From Chloroflexota bacterium (lineage in GTDB: Bacteria > Chloroflexota > Limnocylindria > Limnocylindrales > CSP1-4), in NCBI GenBank assembly GCA_947475545.1, contig CANJLL010000002.1, positions 1-64,000 of the forward strand: a stretch of 64,000 bases of DNA. Direction: 5' to 3'. The first letter of the stretch is position 1; every line of letters starts with the position of its first letter. A program made the position numbers and the translations under genes. The notes under the pieces are model-generated. The model did not search any database. It was not told the DNA's origin and saw only the letters and a program-made list of their open reading frames with translations. Shown here one piece after another: positions 30,779 to 38,906 of this stretch.

Positions 30779-31774
30779 TCAGGCGGGATGCTGGGCGAGG
30801 AAGGGCAGGATGACCGCCATGAACGCGTCCGCCCGCTCCTCGAAGGGCAGGTGGCCGGCGCCGTCGATGACGTCCAGGCGTGTGCCCGGGACGGCCGCCG
30901 CCAGCGCCTCGCCCCGGGACAGCGGGATCCACGGGTCAACCCGGCCCCAGATGACCTGGGTCGGGACGGTCAGCGTGTTCAGCGCGCGGGGCAGCGCGTT
31001 CCTGCCCTGGTCGCGCCAGACCGCGAGCAGCGCCAGGTCCCAGTCGCGCGTCCTGGCCTGTGCCTGGTAGCCCGCGGCCACGGCGGGCGTCACGAAGGCG
31101 GGGTCCGCGTACGCGGAGCGGAGCAGCTCCACCAGCGCGTCCGGCGAGATCAGCCGGCGGATCGCCTGGCGGGCCACCTGCTGCACCGGCGGCAGCTGGA
31201 GCGCCCCGGACGCCAGGGCCTGGCCGACCCCCGCCAGGGCGCCACCCTCGCCCGGCTCCCGTGCCGCCGCGTCCACCAGGACCAGCGCCGCCACCCGCTC
31301 CGGCGCCGTCATGGCCAGGTGCAATGCCACGCTCCCACCCATCGAGTGCCCGGCCACCACGGCCCGGCGGATCCCCAGCGCGTCCATGACGGCCAGCACG
31401 TGCCGCGCCTGCGCCGCATGCGACGTGTCGGTATCCCAGCGCTTCTCGCTCAAGCCAAAGTCCAGAAGGTCCAGCGCAACGGCACGATACCCGGCGGCCG
31501 CCAGCGCGGGGACGGTGAGCCGCCACGAGAAGGTCGACCCGCCGAAGCCGTGGATCAGCACCACCGCGGGGGCTCCGGGCGCGCCGGCCTCCATGACGGC
31601 GGTCCGACCGGCCTCACCCGGGACCTGGATCAACCGCGCGCCCGCGGGCAGCAGCGTGGCGGGGTCGTCGTCCGGCGAGGCCGGCAGCGGGACCAGGTAT
31701 GAGGCGGCCAGCACCACGGCAAGCAGCACCAGGACGGCCCGGCCGAGCCACAGGAGGATGCGTCGCAGGCTCAT
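30779..31774 (-). CDS. Membrane-anchored alpha/beta hydrolase
   Basis: This 331-residue hydrolase has an N-terminal membrane anchor (about 8-28). The oxyanion motif is IHGFGGSTFSW, the nucleophile elbow VVAGHSMGGSVAL, the acidic residue in WGRVDPWIPL and the catalytic His in GAGHLPFEER. The pattern fits the broad esterase/haloalkane-dehalogenase-like group, and the substrate is not evident. The ATG is preceded by TAGCAT with a 6-nt gap. It is divergent from the DinB gene across 129 bp. Confidence 0.88.
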   Translation of the reverse strand: MSLRRILLWLGRAVLVLLAVVLAASYLVPLPASPDDDPATLLPAGARLIQVPGEAGRTAVMEAGAPGAPAVVLIHGFGGSTFSWRLTVPALAAAGYRAVALDLLDFGLSEKRWDTDTSHAAQARHVLAVMDALGIRRAVVAGHSMGGSVALHLAMTAPERVAALVLVDAAAREPGEGGALAGVGQALASGALQLPPVQQVARQAIRRLISPDALVELLRSAYADPAFVTPAVAAGYQAQARTRDWDLALLAVWRDQGRNALPRALNTLTVPTQVIWGRVDPWIPLSRGEALAAAVPGTRLDVIDGAGHLPFEERADAFMAVILPFLAQHPA

Positions 31775-31780
31775 GGTTCG

Positions 31781-31786
31781 ATGCTA
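31781..31786 (-). promoter_or_regulatory. -10 box, leaderless start of the alpha/beta hydrolase gene
   Basis: TAGCAT on the minus strand ends 6 nt before the ATG at 31774. Confidence 0.5.
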
Positions 31787-31891
31787 GCAGCGACAGTCCA
31801 TGGCTCCCTGGGGCCTGGTGGCGCCCCGCCGCGGCGCGCCCGCCACGTGGCCTCCGTGAGCCGGGGGCCGCCCGCGCGGCCCGGGCTGCGC

Positions 31892-31897
31892 TAGGAT
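31892..31897 (+). promoter_or_regulatory. -10 box, leaderless start of the DinB gene
   Basis: TAGGAT ends 6 nt before the ATG at 31904, with no ribosome site between. Confidence 0.55.
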
Positions 31898-31903
31898 CCC
31901 GCC

Positions 31904-32428
31904 ATGACTGACACCGACCGCACCCCGCTCGAGCTGGTCCGCCTCCTGCACGCATCCACCAACGCCCTGGCGGCCGAGGTCTGGGCGCTTGGCCCGCAGG
32001 CAACCGCCCGTCCCGCCGAGGGCGAGTGGTGCGCCAACGAGGTGCTGGGCCACCTGATCGAGGCCGACAAGCGCGGGTTCGCCAGCAGGATTCGGACGGT
32101 CATTGCCGAGGATCGGCCCGCGTTCGTCAAGTGGGACCAGCCCGGTGTCGCGGCGGAGCGGCGGGATCACCTGCGTGACGCCAGCGACCTGATCCAGGAG
32201 TTCATGTCGGCCCGGGAGACGGACCTGGCCTTCATGGCCGAGCTGGACCCGGCGGTCATGGCTCGCGTGGGGATCCACCCGACCGTCGGCGAGCTGAGCG
32301 TCGGCGACCTGCTCAACGAGTGGGTCCATCACGACCGCGAGCACCTCGCGCAGATGCTGGCCGTGACCCAGTCGCAGGTCCGCCCGTTCATGGGCAACGC
32401 CCAGAAGTTTGGGCAGCCCAAGCCGTAG
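31904..32428 (+). CDS. DinB-family four-helix protein
   Basis: This 174-residue protein resembles the DinB/YfiT superfamily of four-helix bundles. EGEWCANEVLGHLIEADKR is typical of the metal-site helix, and WVHHDREHLAQM provides the C-terminal His pair. Such proteins bind a metal through three His residues; some are thiol-dependent transferases and most are uncharacterised. The ATG at 31904 has a leaderless-type -10 box. It is followed 18 bp later by the GMC oxidoreductase gene and may be co-transcribed with it. Confidence 0.85.
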   Translation: MTDTDRTPLELVRLLHASTNALAAEVWALGPQATARPAEGEWCANEVLGHLIEADKRGFASRIRTVIAEDRPAFVKWDQPGVAAERRDHLRDASDLIQEFMSARETDLAFMAELDPAVMARVGIHPTVGELSVGDLLNEWVHHDREHLAQMLAVTQSQVRPFMGNAQKFGQPKP

Positions 32429-32446
32429 CGACCGGAGGAGCACAGG

Positions 32447-34015
32447 ATGGCCGACGCAGGCGGGTCCAATTCCGGCGGGCCGGCGGGTTCGGGCGCCAGC
32501 CCCACCTTCGACGTCGTCATCGTGGGCGGCGGGACCGCCGGCTGCGTCGCGGCCACCCGGCTGACGGAGGACCCCAACCGGCGCGTCCTGCTGCTGGAGG
32601 CGGGCCCGGATCCGTGGCCCCTCCCCGAGATCGTGGGCAACGCGAAGATGCAGAACCGGCTCCTGATGGAGTCCGACTACCTGACCGTGGTCCCCACCCG
32701 CCGCCACGCCGACGGGAGCGAGTACTACTCGCTGGCCGGCCGGATCATGGGCGGCGGCTCGTCGGTCAACGTCATGTCCGTCATCCGGCCCCAGCGCGCG
32801 GACCTGGACGGCTGGGCGGCCCGCGGCAACCCCGACTGGACGTACGAGCGCTGCCTGCCCTTCATGCGGGCGATCGAATCGGACCAGGAGTTCACCGATC
32901 CCGCGCTCCACGGCACCACCGGGCCGTTGTTCGTCCGGCGCGGCTTCACCCTGGACGACCAGATGTCGCCGCCGGTCCAGGCGTTCCTGGACGCCGCCTA
33001 CGCGCTGGGCCTGCCGCGCTGCCCGGACCTGAGCGTGGCGGACCCCTACGGCGTGGCGGTCTCGCCCTACAACATTCGCGACGGGCGCCGGCAGTCCGCC
33101 ACGGTGGCCTACCTGGCGCTGGCGCGCGAGCGGCCGAACCTGACCATCGTGGACCGGGCGTCGGCGCTGGGTCTGCGCTTCGATGCCGCGGGCCGGCGGG
33201 TGACCGGCGTGGAGTACGAGCGCGACGGCGCGCTGCACACGGCGAGCGGCGACCAGGTGGTGCTGGCGGCCGGCGTCTACGGCACGGCCAAGCTGCTGAT
33301 GCTGTCCGGGGTGGGCCCCGCCGACGAGCTGGGCCGCCACGGGATCGCGGTCCGCCACGAGCTGCCCGGCGTTGGCCGCAACTACCAGGACCATGCCGTG
33401 GTGTACGCCACGTTCGAGGGGAAGCAGTCGTTCGATACCACCTGGGTAGTCCCCCGCTTCCGACTCATCACCCGCCATCACCCCATGACCGACGCGCCCA
33501 ACTTCCACATCAACATGCGCGCGCCCACCAAGGTGGTGGGGCTCAAGCCGCTGCTGCCGGTCTCGGCGCACCTGCTGGAGCAACGCGGCGAGGGCCGGGT
33601 GCGGCTCTCCTCGGCGGACCCCGGGGACCCGGTGGAGATCGATTCGGGGATGCTGGAACACCAGGACGACGTGCGCGCCATGGTCGAGGCGCTCCGTTTC
33701 GTGGACGAGCTGGTCCACCAGCCGGGGCTCACCGACGAATGGTACGGCCCGCTGGTGACGCCCGAGGCGGACGAGGACTGGGCGGAGTTCGCCCGCCGGA
33801 CGTACGACAGCTACCACCACGGGGTGGGCACGTGCCGGATGGGGCCGGCCTGGGACCCGCTGACGGTGGTGGACCAGGGGCTGCGGGTCCACGGCCTGGA
33901 CAACCTGTGGATCGGCGACGCCTCGATCATGCCGTCGGTCACGCGCGCCAACACCAACCTCACGGCGATGCTGATCGGCGAGCGGCTGGCGGACTTCGTG
34001 GTGCAAATGGGCTGA
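32447..34015 (+). CDS. GMC-family FAD-dependent oxidoreductase
   Basis: This 522-residue flavoprotein has an N-terminal dinucleotide-binding motif, VVIVGGGTAGC (about 23-33). The GMC signature region is GRIMGGGSSVNVMSVIRPQ, with a second one around GVYGTAKLLMLSGVGPADEL. The active-site region SYHHGVGTCRMGP includes His457/His458, and the end is GLDNLWIGDASIMPSVTRANTN. It oxidises an alcohol or sugar, but the donor is unknown. GGAGGA lies 7-12 nt before the ATG. There is a short Gly/Ser-rich lead (residues 1-20) and no signal peptide. It converges on a minus-strand gene 42 bp downstream. Confidence 0.92.
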   Translation: MADAGGSNSGGPAGSGASPTFDVVIVGGGTAGCVAATRLTEDPNRRVLLLEAGPDPWPLPEIVGNAKMQNRLLMESDYLTVVPTRRHADGSEYYSLAGRIMGGGSSVNVMSVIRPQRADLDGWAARGNPDWTYERCLPFMRAIESDQEFTDPALHGTTGPLFVRRGFTLDDQMSPPVQAFLDAAYALGLPRCPDLSVADPYGVAVSPYNIRDGRRQSATVAYLALARERPNLTIVDRASALGLRFDAAGRRVTGVEYERDGALHTASGDQVVLAAGVYGTAKLLMLSGVGPADELGRHGIAVRHELPGVGRNYQDHAVVYATFEGKQSFDTTWVVPRFRLITRHHPMTDAPNFHINMRAPTKVVGLKPLLPVSAHLLEQRGEGRVRLSSADPGDPVEIDSGMLEHQDDVRAMVEALRFVDELVHQPGLTDEWYGPLVTPEADEDWAEFARRTYDSYHHGVGTCRMGPAWDPLTVVDQGLRVHGLDNLWIGDASIMPSVTRANTNLTAMLIGERLADFVVQMG

Positions 34016-34057
34016 CGAGGCCTGGCGCCGCGGCCCGGCTCCCCTCGCGCCGAGCCC

Positions 34058-35137
34058 CTACTTCAGGTCCGCCTCCACCAGGAGCAACTCCCCGCGGAAG
34101 GCACCCAGCGGGTGGTAGTAAGTGATCGCGATGGTGCGGCCCCCATTCGATGACAGCTCGGGGTGCTGGATCGCCGCGTAGTCGAACGAGCCGCTGGGCG
34201 CCGGGGCGCCTTCGAAGGCCACGGCGGTCCGGGACCAGGGCCCTTCGGGTCGATCCGCCGTCCGGAGCACCGCCCGGCCGCTGAGCGCTTCGCTGTGGAC
34301 GGCCAGGTAGCGGCCCAGGAACGGGTTGAACGCGACCGAGACGGCCCCTGGGATGCCCGATAGGACGCCGGCCGCGGCGGCCGGATCGGTCCCCCATTGG
34401 CTCCCGGTCCAGAACCGCCACGCGGCGCGGTCCGTGGCGGCGGCGAGCGGCGCCCGGCCCACCCGGTAGTCGCCGGATCCAATCGGCGCGCCGTAGGCCA
34501 CGATGTTGTCGCCGTCCACGAACGCGTAGCCCAGGAGCGGGTCCGCGCCCTGGAACAACAGGCCGGCCTCGCGGCGGGCCACCGTGGATCCGGCCGCGAT
34601 CCGCGCGACACCGATCCCCACGTAGTCGTAGGTCAGCGGCCCGCGCACCCGCAGCTTCAGGTAGAAGACCAGGCCGCCGCCAGCCCCGGTGGCGACGACC
34701 GAGGTGGGCCAGAGCGCGATCCTTGGACCGCCCGCCGCATTGGCGGCCTGCTCCTCCGCTTCGAACGGCAAGAGCGCACCGGGAACGCCCTTCGTGTCGA
34801 GGGGCTCGCTGACGACGAGGGGCTTGGCGGGATCGGCCAGCGCGGCCGTGTTCGAACGGCCGCTGCTCCCGTCCACGCCCTTCGCTGTGGACAGGGTATC
34901 GCCGAAGGTCCACAGGATCCGGCCGCCGATCAGCGCCGACGCGCCGCCGTCGCGGGCGGTGACGGTCGCAGGGGCGCCGATCGGGCCCAGGACGCGGGTG
35001 GCAGCCACCTCGACACGCGGCGCGGTGACGGCCTGTATTCCGGCCCACGCGACGGCCACCACGACGATCAGCGCGAGGGCGGCGACAGCCAGCCGCCCAC
35101 GCCGCCCCAACCGTCGCGGTCCCTCCACTGCCAGCAT
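34058..35137 (-). CDS. Membrane-anchored DUF4185-like beta-propeller protein
   Basis: This 359-residue protein has an N-terminal basic stretch and one membrane helix (about 17-38), then an exported domain. Repeats such as ILWTFGDTLST, FNPFLGRYLAVHSE and RTADRPEGPWSRT resemble five-bladed propeller proteins of the DUF4185/GH43-GH32-like class. No catalytic assignment is possible. The ATG at 35137 has TATCCT 6 nt upstream. The open frame continues far beyond it but only as antisense of sodN. It is divergent from sodN across 147 bp. Confidence 0.75.
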   Translation of the reverse strand: MLAVEGPRRLGRRGRLAVAALALIVVVAVAWAGIQAVTAPRVEVAATRVLGPIGAPATVTARDGGASALIGGRILWTFGDTLSTAKGVDGSSGRSNTAALADPAKPLVVSEPLDTKGVPGALLPFEAEEQAANAAGGPRIALWPTSVVATGAGGGLVFYLKLRVRGPLTYDYVGIGVARIAAGSTVARREAGLLFQGADPLLGYAFVDGDNIVAYGAPIGSGDYRVGRAPLAAATDRAAWRFWTGSQWGTDPAAAAGVLSGIPGAVSVAFNPFLGRYLAVHSEALSGRAVLRTADRPEGPWSRTAVAFEGAPAPSGSFDYAAIQHPELSSNGGRTIAITYYHPLGAFRGELLLVEADLK

Positions 35138-35143
35138 GCCCCG

Positions 35144-35149
35144 AGGATA
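35144..35149 (-). promoter_or_regulatory. -10 box, leaderless start of the DUF4185-like gene
   Basis: TATCCT on the minus strand ends 6 nt before the ATG at 35137. Confidence 0.5.
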
Positions 35150-35207
35150 GCGAGGCGCGTCGCGAGCGCAACTGGCACCGAGGGATCGGCGCCGCCGAGA
35201 GGGTCGT

Positions 35208-35236
35208 TTGACAGCCCGCGCGTGCCCCGGGACACT
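35208..35236 (+). promoter_or_regulatory. Promoter of sodN
   Basis: TTGACA (35208-35213) and GACACT (35231-35236) are spaced by 17 nt. This is the closest match to a full sigma70 consensus in the window and implies strong expression of sodN. The predicted leader is about 40 nt and contains the AAGGAG ribosome site. I see no clear nickel- or peroxide-regulator operator. Confidence 0.55.
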
Positions 35237-35284
35237 CTCCTGACCGAAACCACCAACAGCCGACCGCGTCCCAAGGAGCCCACC

Positions 35285-35704
35285 ATGTCGCGACTCACCA
35301 GCCTCCTGGCCCCCAAGACCGTCGCCCGCGCCCACTGCGACGTCCCGTGCGGCATCTACGACCCGGCCCAGGCCGTCCTCGCCGCGCGCACCGTCGCGCG
35401 CATGGTCGAGCTCATCGGCCAGCTGGACCCGGCCTCCACGTCCGTTGAGGACCGCGCCAAGTTCGTCCGCTGCGTCAACGTCAAGGAGCAGCACGCCGAG
35501 CTGGTCAAGCACGAGGTCCAGGTCATCTGGTCCGACTACTTCAAGCCGGTCCACCTCGAGGCCACCCCGGACCTCCACACCAAGGTCTGGAACCTCCTGA
35601 AGCTCGCGGGCGAGAACAAGCAGCACGTCGACGCGGCCCTGGCGGCCCGGCTCGAGGCCGCGGTCAAGGAGTTCGCCGACATCTTCTGGGCGACCAAGAA
35701 GTAG
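35285..35704 (+). CDS. sodN: Nickel superoxide dismutase
   Basis: This 139-residue precursor dismutates superoxide in the cytoplasm. A 16-residue propeptide (ending TVARA) precedes the nickel hook HCDVPCGIYD. After cleavage its His17, Cys18 and Cys22 become His1, Cys2 and Cys6, the known nickel ligands. The rest is the four-helix bundle, including WSDYFKPVHLEATPDLH. AAGGAG lies 8-13 nt before the ATG. The maturation protease gene sodX follows 50 bp downstream, as in other NiSOD operons. The protein depends on nickel supply; no nickel transporter is in the window. Confidence 0.97.
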   Translation: MSRLTSLLAPKTVARAHCDVPCGIYDPAQAVLAARTVARMVELIGQLDPASTSVEDRAKFVRCVNVKEQHAELVKHEVQVIWSDYFKPVHLEATPDLHTKVWNLLKLAGENKQHVDAALAARLEAAVKEFADIFWATKK

Positions 35705-35721
35705 TCGAACCCTCCGGGGCC

Positions 35722-35739
35722 GAAGGTCGTCCGACCTTC
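35722..35739 (+). terminator. Hairpin between sodN and sodX
   Basis: GAAGGTC (35722-35728) and GACCTTC (35733-35739) form a perfect 7-bp stem with a 4-nt loop, directly after the sodN stop. No T-run follows. It may act as an attenuator or an mRNA-stabilising element that keeps sodX expression below sodN. Confidence 0.45.
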
Positions 35740-35754
35740 CTCACCTTCGAACCG

Positions 35755-36303
35755 ATGACGACGCCGGGGCCGGATCCGTCCACCCCGGCGTCGCCGATTC
35801 CCGGGGACGGCGGCGCACCGCGCGAAGCCGATCCCGGCGCGCCCGGCCCGGCCGTGAACCTGGCCCCCGACGTCCATCGGCCGCCGCTCTCCGAGTCCAT
35901 CCGCGGCCCGTGGCGAATCGTCGTCGAGGAGGCCTCCATGCTGCCCGCGATCCATCCGGGCGATTGGCTGCTGGTCGATCCCACCGTCACCCGCTGGCCC
36001 CGCCGCGGGTCCATCGTGGTCTTCCGTGAGCCCGAGACCGGGACGCTCTCGATCAAGCGCGTCGCCGGCCGGCCCGGCGACTGGGTGCCGTTCGAGGAGG
36101 GCTACCTCCACCTGGGCCCCCAGGAGGCGTGGCTCCTATCCGATGCCGACGAGGCGACCACCGCGGCGAACGGCTTCGGGGCGCCGCTGGACTCGCGCCG
36201 CTACGGCCCCGTGCTGCTGGAGCACCTGGTTGGCCGGGCCTGGTTCCGCTACGGGCCCGCCGAGCGGTTCGGCCTGTTGCCCGGACGTCCGCGGGTTCGC
36301 TGA
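35755..36303 (+). CDS. sodX: Nickel-type SOD maturation protease SodX (S24/S26 signal-peptidase-like)
   Basis: This 182-residue protease removes the SodN propeptide so that His1 is exposed for nickel. An N-terminal Pro/Ala-rich tail (1-50) precedes the catalytic core. The Ser is Ser61 in VVEEASMLPAIHPGDWLLVD and the Lys is Lys101 in SIKRVAGRPGD, the Ser/Lys dyad of this family. No membrane helix is seen, unlike normal signal peptidases, which fits a cytoplasmic substrate. The start ATG lacks a strong ribosome site. It lies 50 bp after sodN and probably shares its promoter. Confidence 0.92.
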   Translation: MTTPGPDPSTPASPIPGDGGAPREADPGAPGPAVNLAPDVHRPPLSESIRGPWRIVVEEASMLPAIHPGDWLLVDPTVTRWPRRGSIVVFREPETGTLSIKRVAGRPGDWVPFEEGYLHLGPQEAWLLSDADEATTAANGFGAPLDSRRYGPVLLEHLVGRAWFRYGPAERFGLLPGRPRVR

Positions 36304-36616
36304 ACGGCGTCAACACGACCCGGTTCATCCCCGGGCAGCTCCACACCAGTCCCGTTCGTTACCCCGGCCCGTTCCTACCCCGAGGTATGAAACGGCATGT
36401 TCCGGAGGCCGCAACCGACGGTTTGTGCCGAATCCGTCCTCGTGGGTATGAGATCGACCGATTCGCGGGTTCCACGAGGCCACCCAACCCACCAGGGGCC
36501 GACCCGGAACCCGGACCTGCGCAGGTTCATACGCATGGGTATGAAGTCGCCGTCCTGGGCAGGCCCACTCGGGCGCCGGCGGCCGCCAGCACCGCCGCGA
36601 CCGGCCGCCACTCCCC
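36304..36616. other. 313-bp convergent intergenic region with three GGTATGA-type motifs
   Basis: This gap between sodX (plus) and the YeiH-family gene (minus) has somewhat lower GC than its surroundings and no convincing ORF. It holds GGTATGAA/G at 36384-36391, 36445-36452 and 36538-36545. Two of these complete 20-bp palindromes of the form TTCNTACN-N4-GGTATGAA (36372-36391 and 36526-36545). Because the flanking genes converge, they are not in an obvious promoter position. Confidence 0.6.
36526..36545. promoter_or_regulatory. Perfect-arm palindrome (possible protein-binding site)
   Basis: TTCATAC (36526-36532) and GTATGAA (36539-36545) form 7-bp inverted arms around a 6-nt spacer. A related 20-bp palindrome lies at 36372-36391. 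Such symmetry is typical of a dimeric DNA-binding protein, but the cognate protein is not identified. Confidence 0.45.
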
Positions 36617-37654
36617 CTACGCCGTCCCCAGCACCAGGGCCCCCAGCCCCAGCGCGAACAGGCTGAGCAGCGCCGCCGCCAGGAAGCCTGCCTGGAGCGG
36701 TCGCCACCCAACCGCGCGGAGCTGCGTCACGTCCGTGTTCAGGCCCACGCCCACCAGCGCCACCAGGATGAGCGCCTTGGATGCCTCCGAGAACGCCGAT
36801 GACAACGCCGCCGGGAACACGTGGAGCGAGTTGAGCGCCGCCATGACGATGAACCCCACCACGAACATCGGCACCAGGCGCGCCCAGCGCCAGCGGCTGG
36901 CGGCGGCCACCTTGTCCGTCGCCCGCGCCATCCCGGAGCGCATGTACAGGATCCCGATGAGCACCACCAGCGGCCCCATCAGCGTGTTCCGCGTCAGCTT
37001 CACGATCGTGGCGATCTCGCCTGCGGCCTGCGAGTAGGCGAAGCCCGTGGCCGTCACCTGGCTGGTGTCGTTGACCGCCACGCCCGCCCAGTGGCCAAAG
37101 AAGCTGTCGCTGAACGACAGCGCGTGCCCGATCAGCGGGTAGAGCAGCACCGCCAGCGTCCCGAAGAGCGTGATCGTCGCCACGGCGAACGAGACGTCGC
37201 GCTCCTCCGCCTCGATGACCGGCGCCGTCGCCGCGATCGCGGAGTTGCCGCAGACCGCCGTCCCCACCGCGATGAGCATGGCGAGCCTGGGTGGCAGCCC
37301 CAGCAGCCGGCCCAGCAGCAGCACCAGCCCCAGCGCGAACGCCATGCAGGCCAGCACCACGACAAGCGACCCCAGCCCCGTCGCCACCACGTCACCGAAC
37401 GACAGCCGCGCCCCCAGCAGCACGATGCCGAGGCGCAGCGGGGTCCCCATCGCGAACTTGATCCCCGGCTTCACCCTGGCTGATGGCCGCGCCAGGTTGG
37501 CCACGACCAGGCCCAGCGCAACGCCGACGGTGACCTCGCTGATGATCTTGGGCAGGTACAGCGTGGAGGCGCGCGCGACCACGGCCAACGCGATCACCAG
37601 GAGCAGGCCCGGTAGATTCTTCCGGACCACGGCCATGGACAGCCCGTTCAGCAC
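36617..37654 (-). CDS. YeiH-family putative sulfate exporter / membrane transporter
   Basis: This 345-residue protein has about ten membrane segments and matches the YeiH (UPF0324) family. Features include MGTPLRLGIVLLGARLSFGDV, the GTAVCGNSAIAATAPVIEAEERDVSFA segment and the end VGLNTDVTQLRAVGWRPLQAGF. Family members are annotated as putative sulfate exporters on weak evidence, so the substrate is open. GTG at 37654 has GGGAGGG about 5 nt upstream. It is preceded by a hairpin and repeats that end the upstream LLM gene, so it probably has its own promoter, which I could not pinpoint. Confidence 0.9.
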   Translation of the reverse strand: MLNGLSMAVVRKNLPGLLLVIALAVVARASTLYLPKIISEVTVGVALGLVVANLARPSARVKPGIKFAMGTPLRLGIVLLGARLSFGDVVATGLGSLVVVLACMAFALGLVLLLGRLLGLPPRLAMLIAVGTAVCGNSAIAATAPVIEAEERDVSFAVATITLFGTLAVLLYPLIGHALSFSDSFFGHWAGVAVNDTSQVTATGFAYSQAAGEIATIVKLTRNTLMGPLVVLIGILYMRSGMARATDKVAAASRWRWARLVPMFVVGFIVMAALNSLHVFPAALSSAFSEASKALILVALVGVGLNTDVTQLRAVGWRPLQAGFLAAALLSLFALGLGALVLGTA

Positions 37655-37780
37655 GCCACCCTCCCCTACAGCACAGCGGACGGATCATACGGCCGCGGGC
37701 GGACGCCCAAGCCGGGCTGGCGCCGAAGCCGGGGTCGAAGCCGAAGGCGGGCTCGCGCCGAAACGGACGCCGGCATCGAA

Positions 37781-37814
37781 GCCGAAGCCCGCCGGGCCAA
37801 CGGCGGGCTTCGGC
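37781..37814 (-). terminator. 14-bp-stem hairpin downstream of the LLM gene
   Basis: The arms 37781-37794 and 37801-37814 are perfect complements with a 6-nt loop. They lie about 48 nt past the LLM stop in its direction of transcription. There is no U-run, so it is either a GC-type terminator or an mRNA 3' stabiliser. Confidence 0.55.
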
Positions 37815-37820
37815 CGGCCG

Positions 37821-37864
37821 CCTCAGCCGGGCGCCTCAGCCGGGCGCCTCAGCCGGGCGCCTCA
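37821..37864. repeat. 13-bp tandem repeat running into the LLM stop codon
   Basis: CCTCAGCCGGGCG is repeated three times (37821-37859) with a partial fourth copy that contains the TGA stop of the minus-strand LLM gene (37862-37864). Confidence 0.9.
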
Positions 37865-38842
37865 GCCCGCCGCCACCAGCTCGCGACCCAGGAGGTCGAT
37901 GTGGTCCAGGTCGCGCGGGATGAAGTCCTGCAGGAAGAGCCGCTCCACCCCGGCCGCGGCCAGCCGGGCGACCATCGCCCGCGCCTCGTCCGGGGTCCCC
38001 AGGATCCAGCGGTAACGCCGCTGCTCAAACCAGGCCGCGCGCCCGTCCGCCACCCCAAGCTCGTCGAACAGCGCCTCCTGGCGCGCCTCCACGTCCGCGG
38101 CCGTCTCGCCGACCAGGGTGGACACCATCGCGGACCGCGTCATGGTCCCGGGGTCACGCCCCGCCGCCCGGCAGGCCGCGACCACGTCGCGCAGCTTGCC
38201 GGCGATCTCGTCCGGCCCCGCGCTGGTCACGTTGAACTCGTCGGCCCAGCGCGCCGCCAGCCGCATCGAGCGTGCGCTGCCGCCCCCGCCCACGATGATC
38301 CGCGGCCGCGCCGTCCCGTCGGCTCCCTGCGGCCGGCCCTCCACCTGCACCGACTTCGGCCGGAAGCGCGCCGACTCCACCCGGACCTGCGCCCCCTCGT
38401 ACGACCAGCCATCCGGCTCCGTCCAGAGCCCGTGGAGCAGCGCCAGCTGGTCCTCCAGGAGGCTCGCCCGATCCCCAATTGGCGGGAATGCCAGGCCCAG
38501 CGGCAGGTGATCGGCGGCATTCCAGCCCGCGCCCACGCCCACCTCGATCCGTCCGCCGCTCATGTGGTCCACCGTGGTGACCTGCTTGGCGAACGTCCCC
38601 GGGTGGCGAAACGTGACCGGCGAGACCAGCGTCCCCAAGCCGATCCGCTCCGTCTCCCGGGCCAGCCCCGCCAGGACCGTCCACGCGTCCGTGGTGGGCC
38701 GGTCCGCGGCACCGGGGAAGCTGGCGAAATGGTCCGACCGGAAGAAGGCCTCGAAGCCCACCCGCTCCGCCCGCCGGGCGATCGCCAGCTGGTCCTCGTA
38801 GGAGAGCCCTTGCTGGGCCTCGATCATCAGCGCATACCGCAC
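37862..38842 (-). CDS. LLM-class (F420-type) oxidoreductase
   Basis: This 326-residue protein has the luciferase-like monooxygenase TIM barrel. It begins RYALMIEAQQGLSYEDQLAIARRAERVGF and continues with SDHF, the GLGTLVSPVTFRHPG strand, GRIEVGVGAGWNAADH and the late PRIIVGGGG element. This subgroup usually uses coenzyme F420 in Actinobacteria and Chloroflexota; FMN use cannot be excluded. GTG at 38842 has a near-perfect GGAGGTGAT at the right distance, so the longer reading from 38884 is not used. It is divergent from the marR gene with a 74-bp shared control region. Confidence 0.9.
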   Translation of the reverse strand: MRYALMIEAQQGLSYEDQLAIARRAERVGFEAFFRSDHFASFPGAADRPTTDAWTVLAGLARETERIGLGTLVSPVTFRHPGTFAKQVTTVDHMSGGRIEVGVGAGWNAADHLPLGLAFPPIGDRASLLEDQLALLHGLWTEPDGWSYEGAQVRVESARFRPKSVQVEGRPQGADGTARPRIIVGGGGSARSMRLAARWADEFNVTSAGPDEIAGKLRDVVAACRAAGRDPGTMTRSAMVSTLVGETAADVEARQEALFDELGVADGRAAWFEQRRYRWILGTPDEARAMVARLAAAGVERLFLQDFIPRDLDHIDLLGRELVAAG

Positions 38843-38900
38843 GTCATCACCTCCCCGGGCCGCCCCGAATCCTTCCGAACGCACGAATTGTCCAGATCGA

Positions 38901-38906
38901 TAGAAT
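38901..38906 (+). promoter_or_regulatory. -10 box of the marR-efflux operon
   Basis: TAGAAT lies 10 nt before the ATG at 38917, so the leader would be only a few nucleotides long. It overlaps the left arm of a palindrome at 38905-38927. Confidence 0.5.

Noticed and set aside
35138-35626. N-terminal extension of the DUF4185-like protein across sodN
   Set aside because: The extension is antisense to sodN, and a membrane anchor with a proper -10 box starts at 35137.
36325-36711. Small open frames in the sodX-yeiH gap (both strands)
   Set aside because: Composition is unlike the neighbouring genes, starts lack ribosome sites or -10 boxes, and the repeated peptide pieces only reflect the DNA palindromes.
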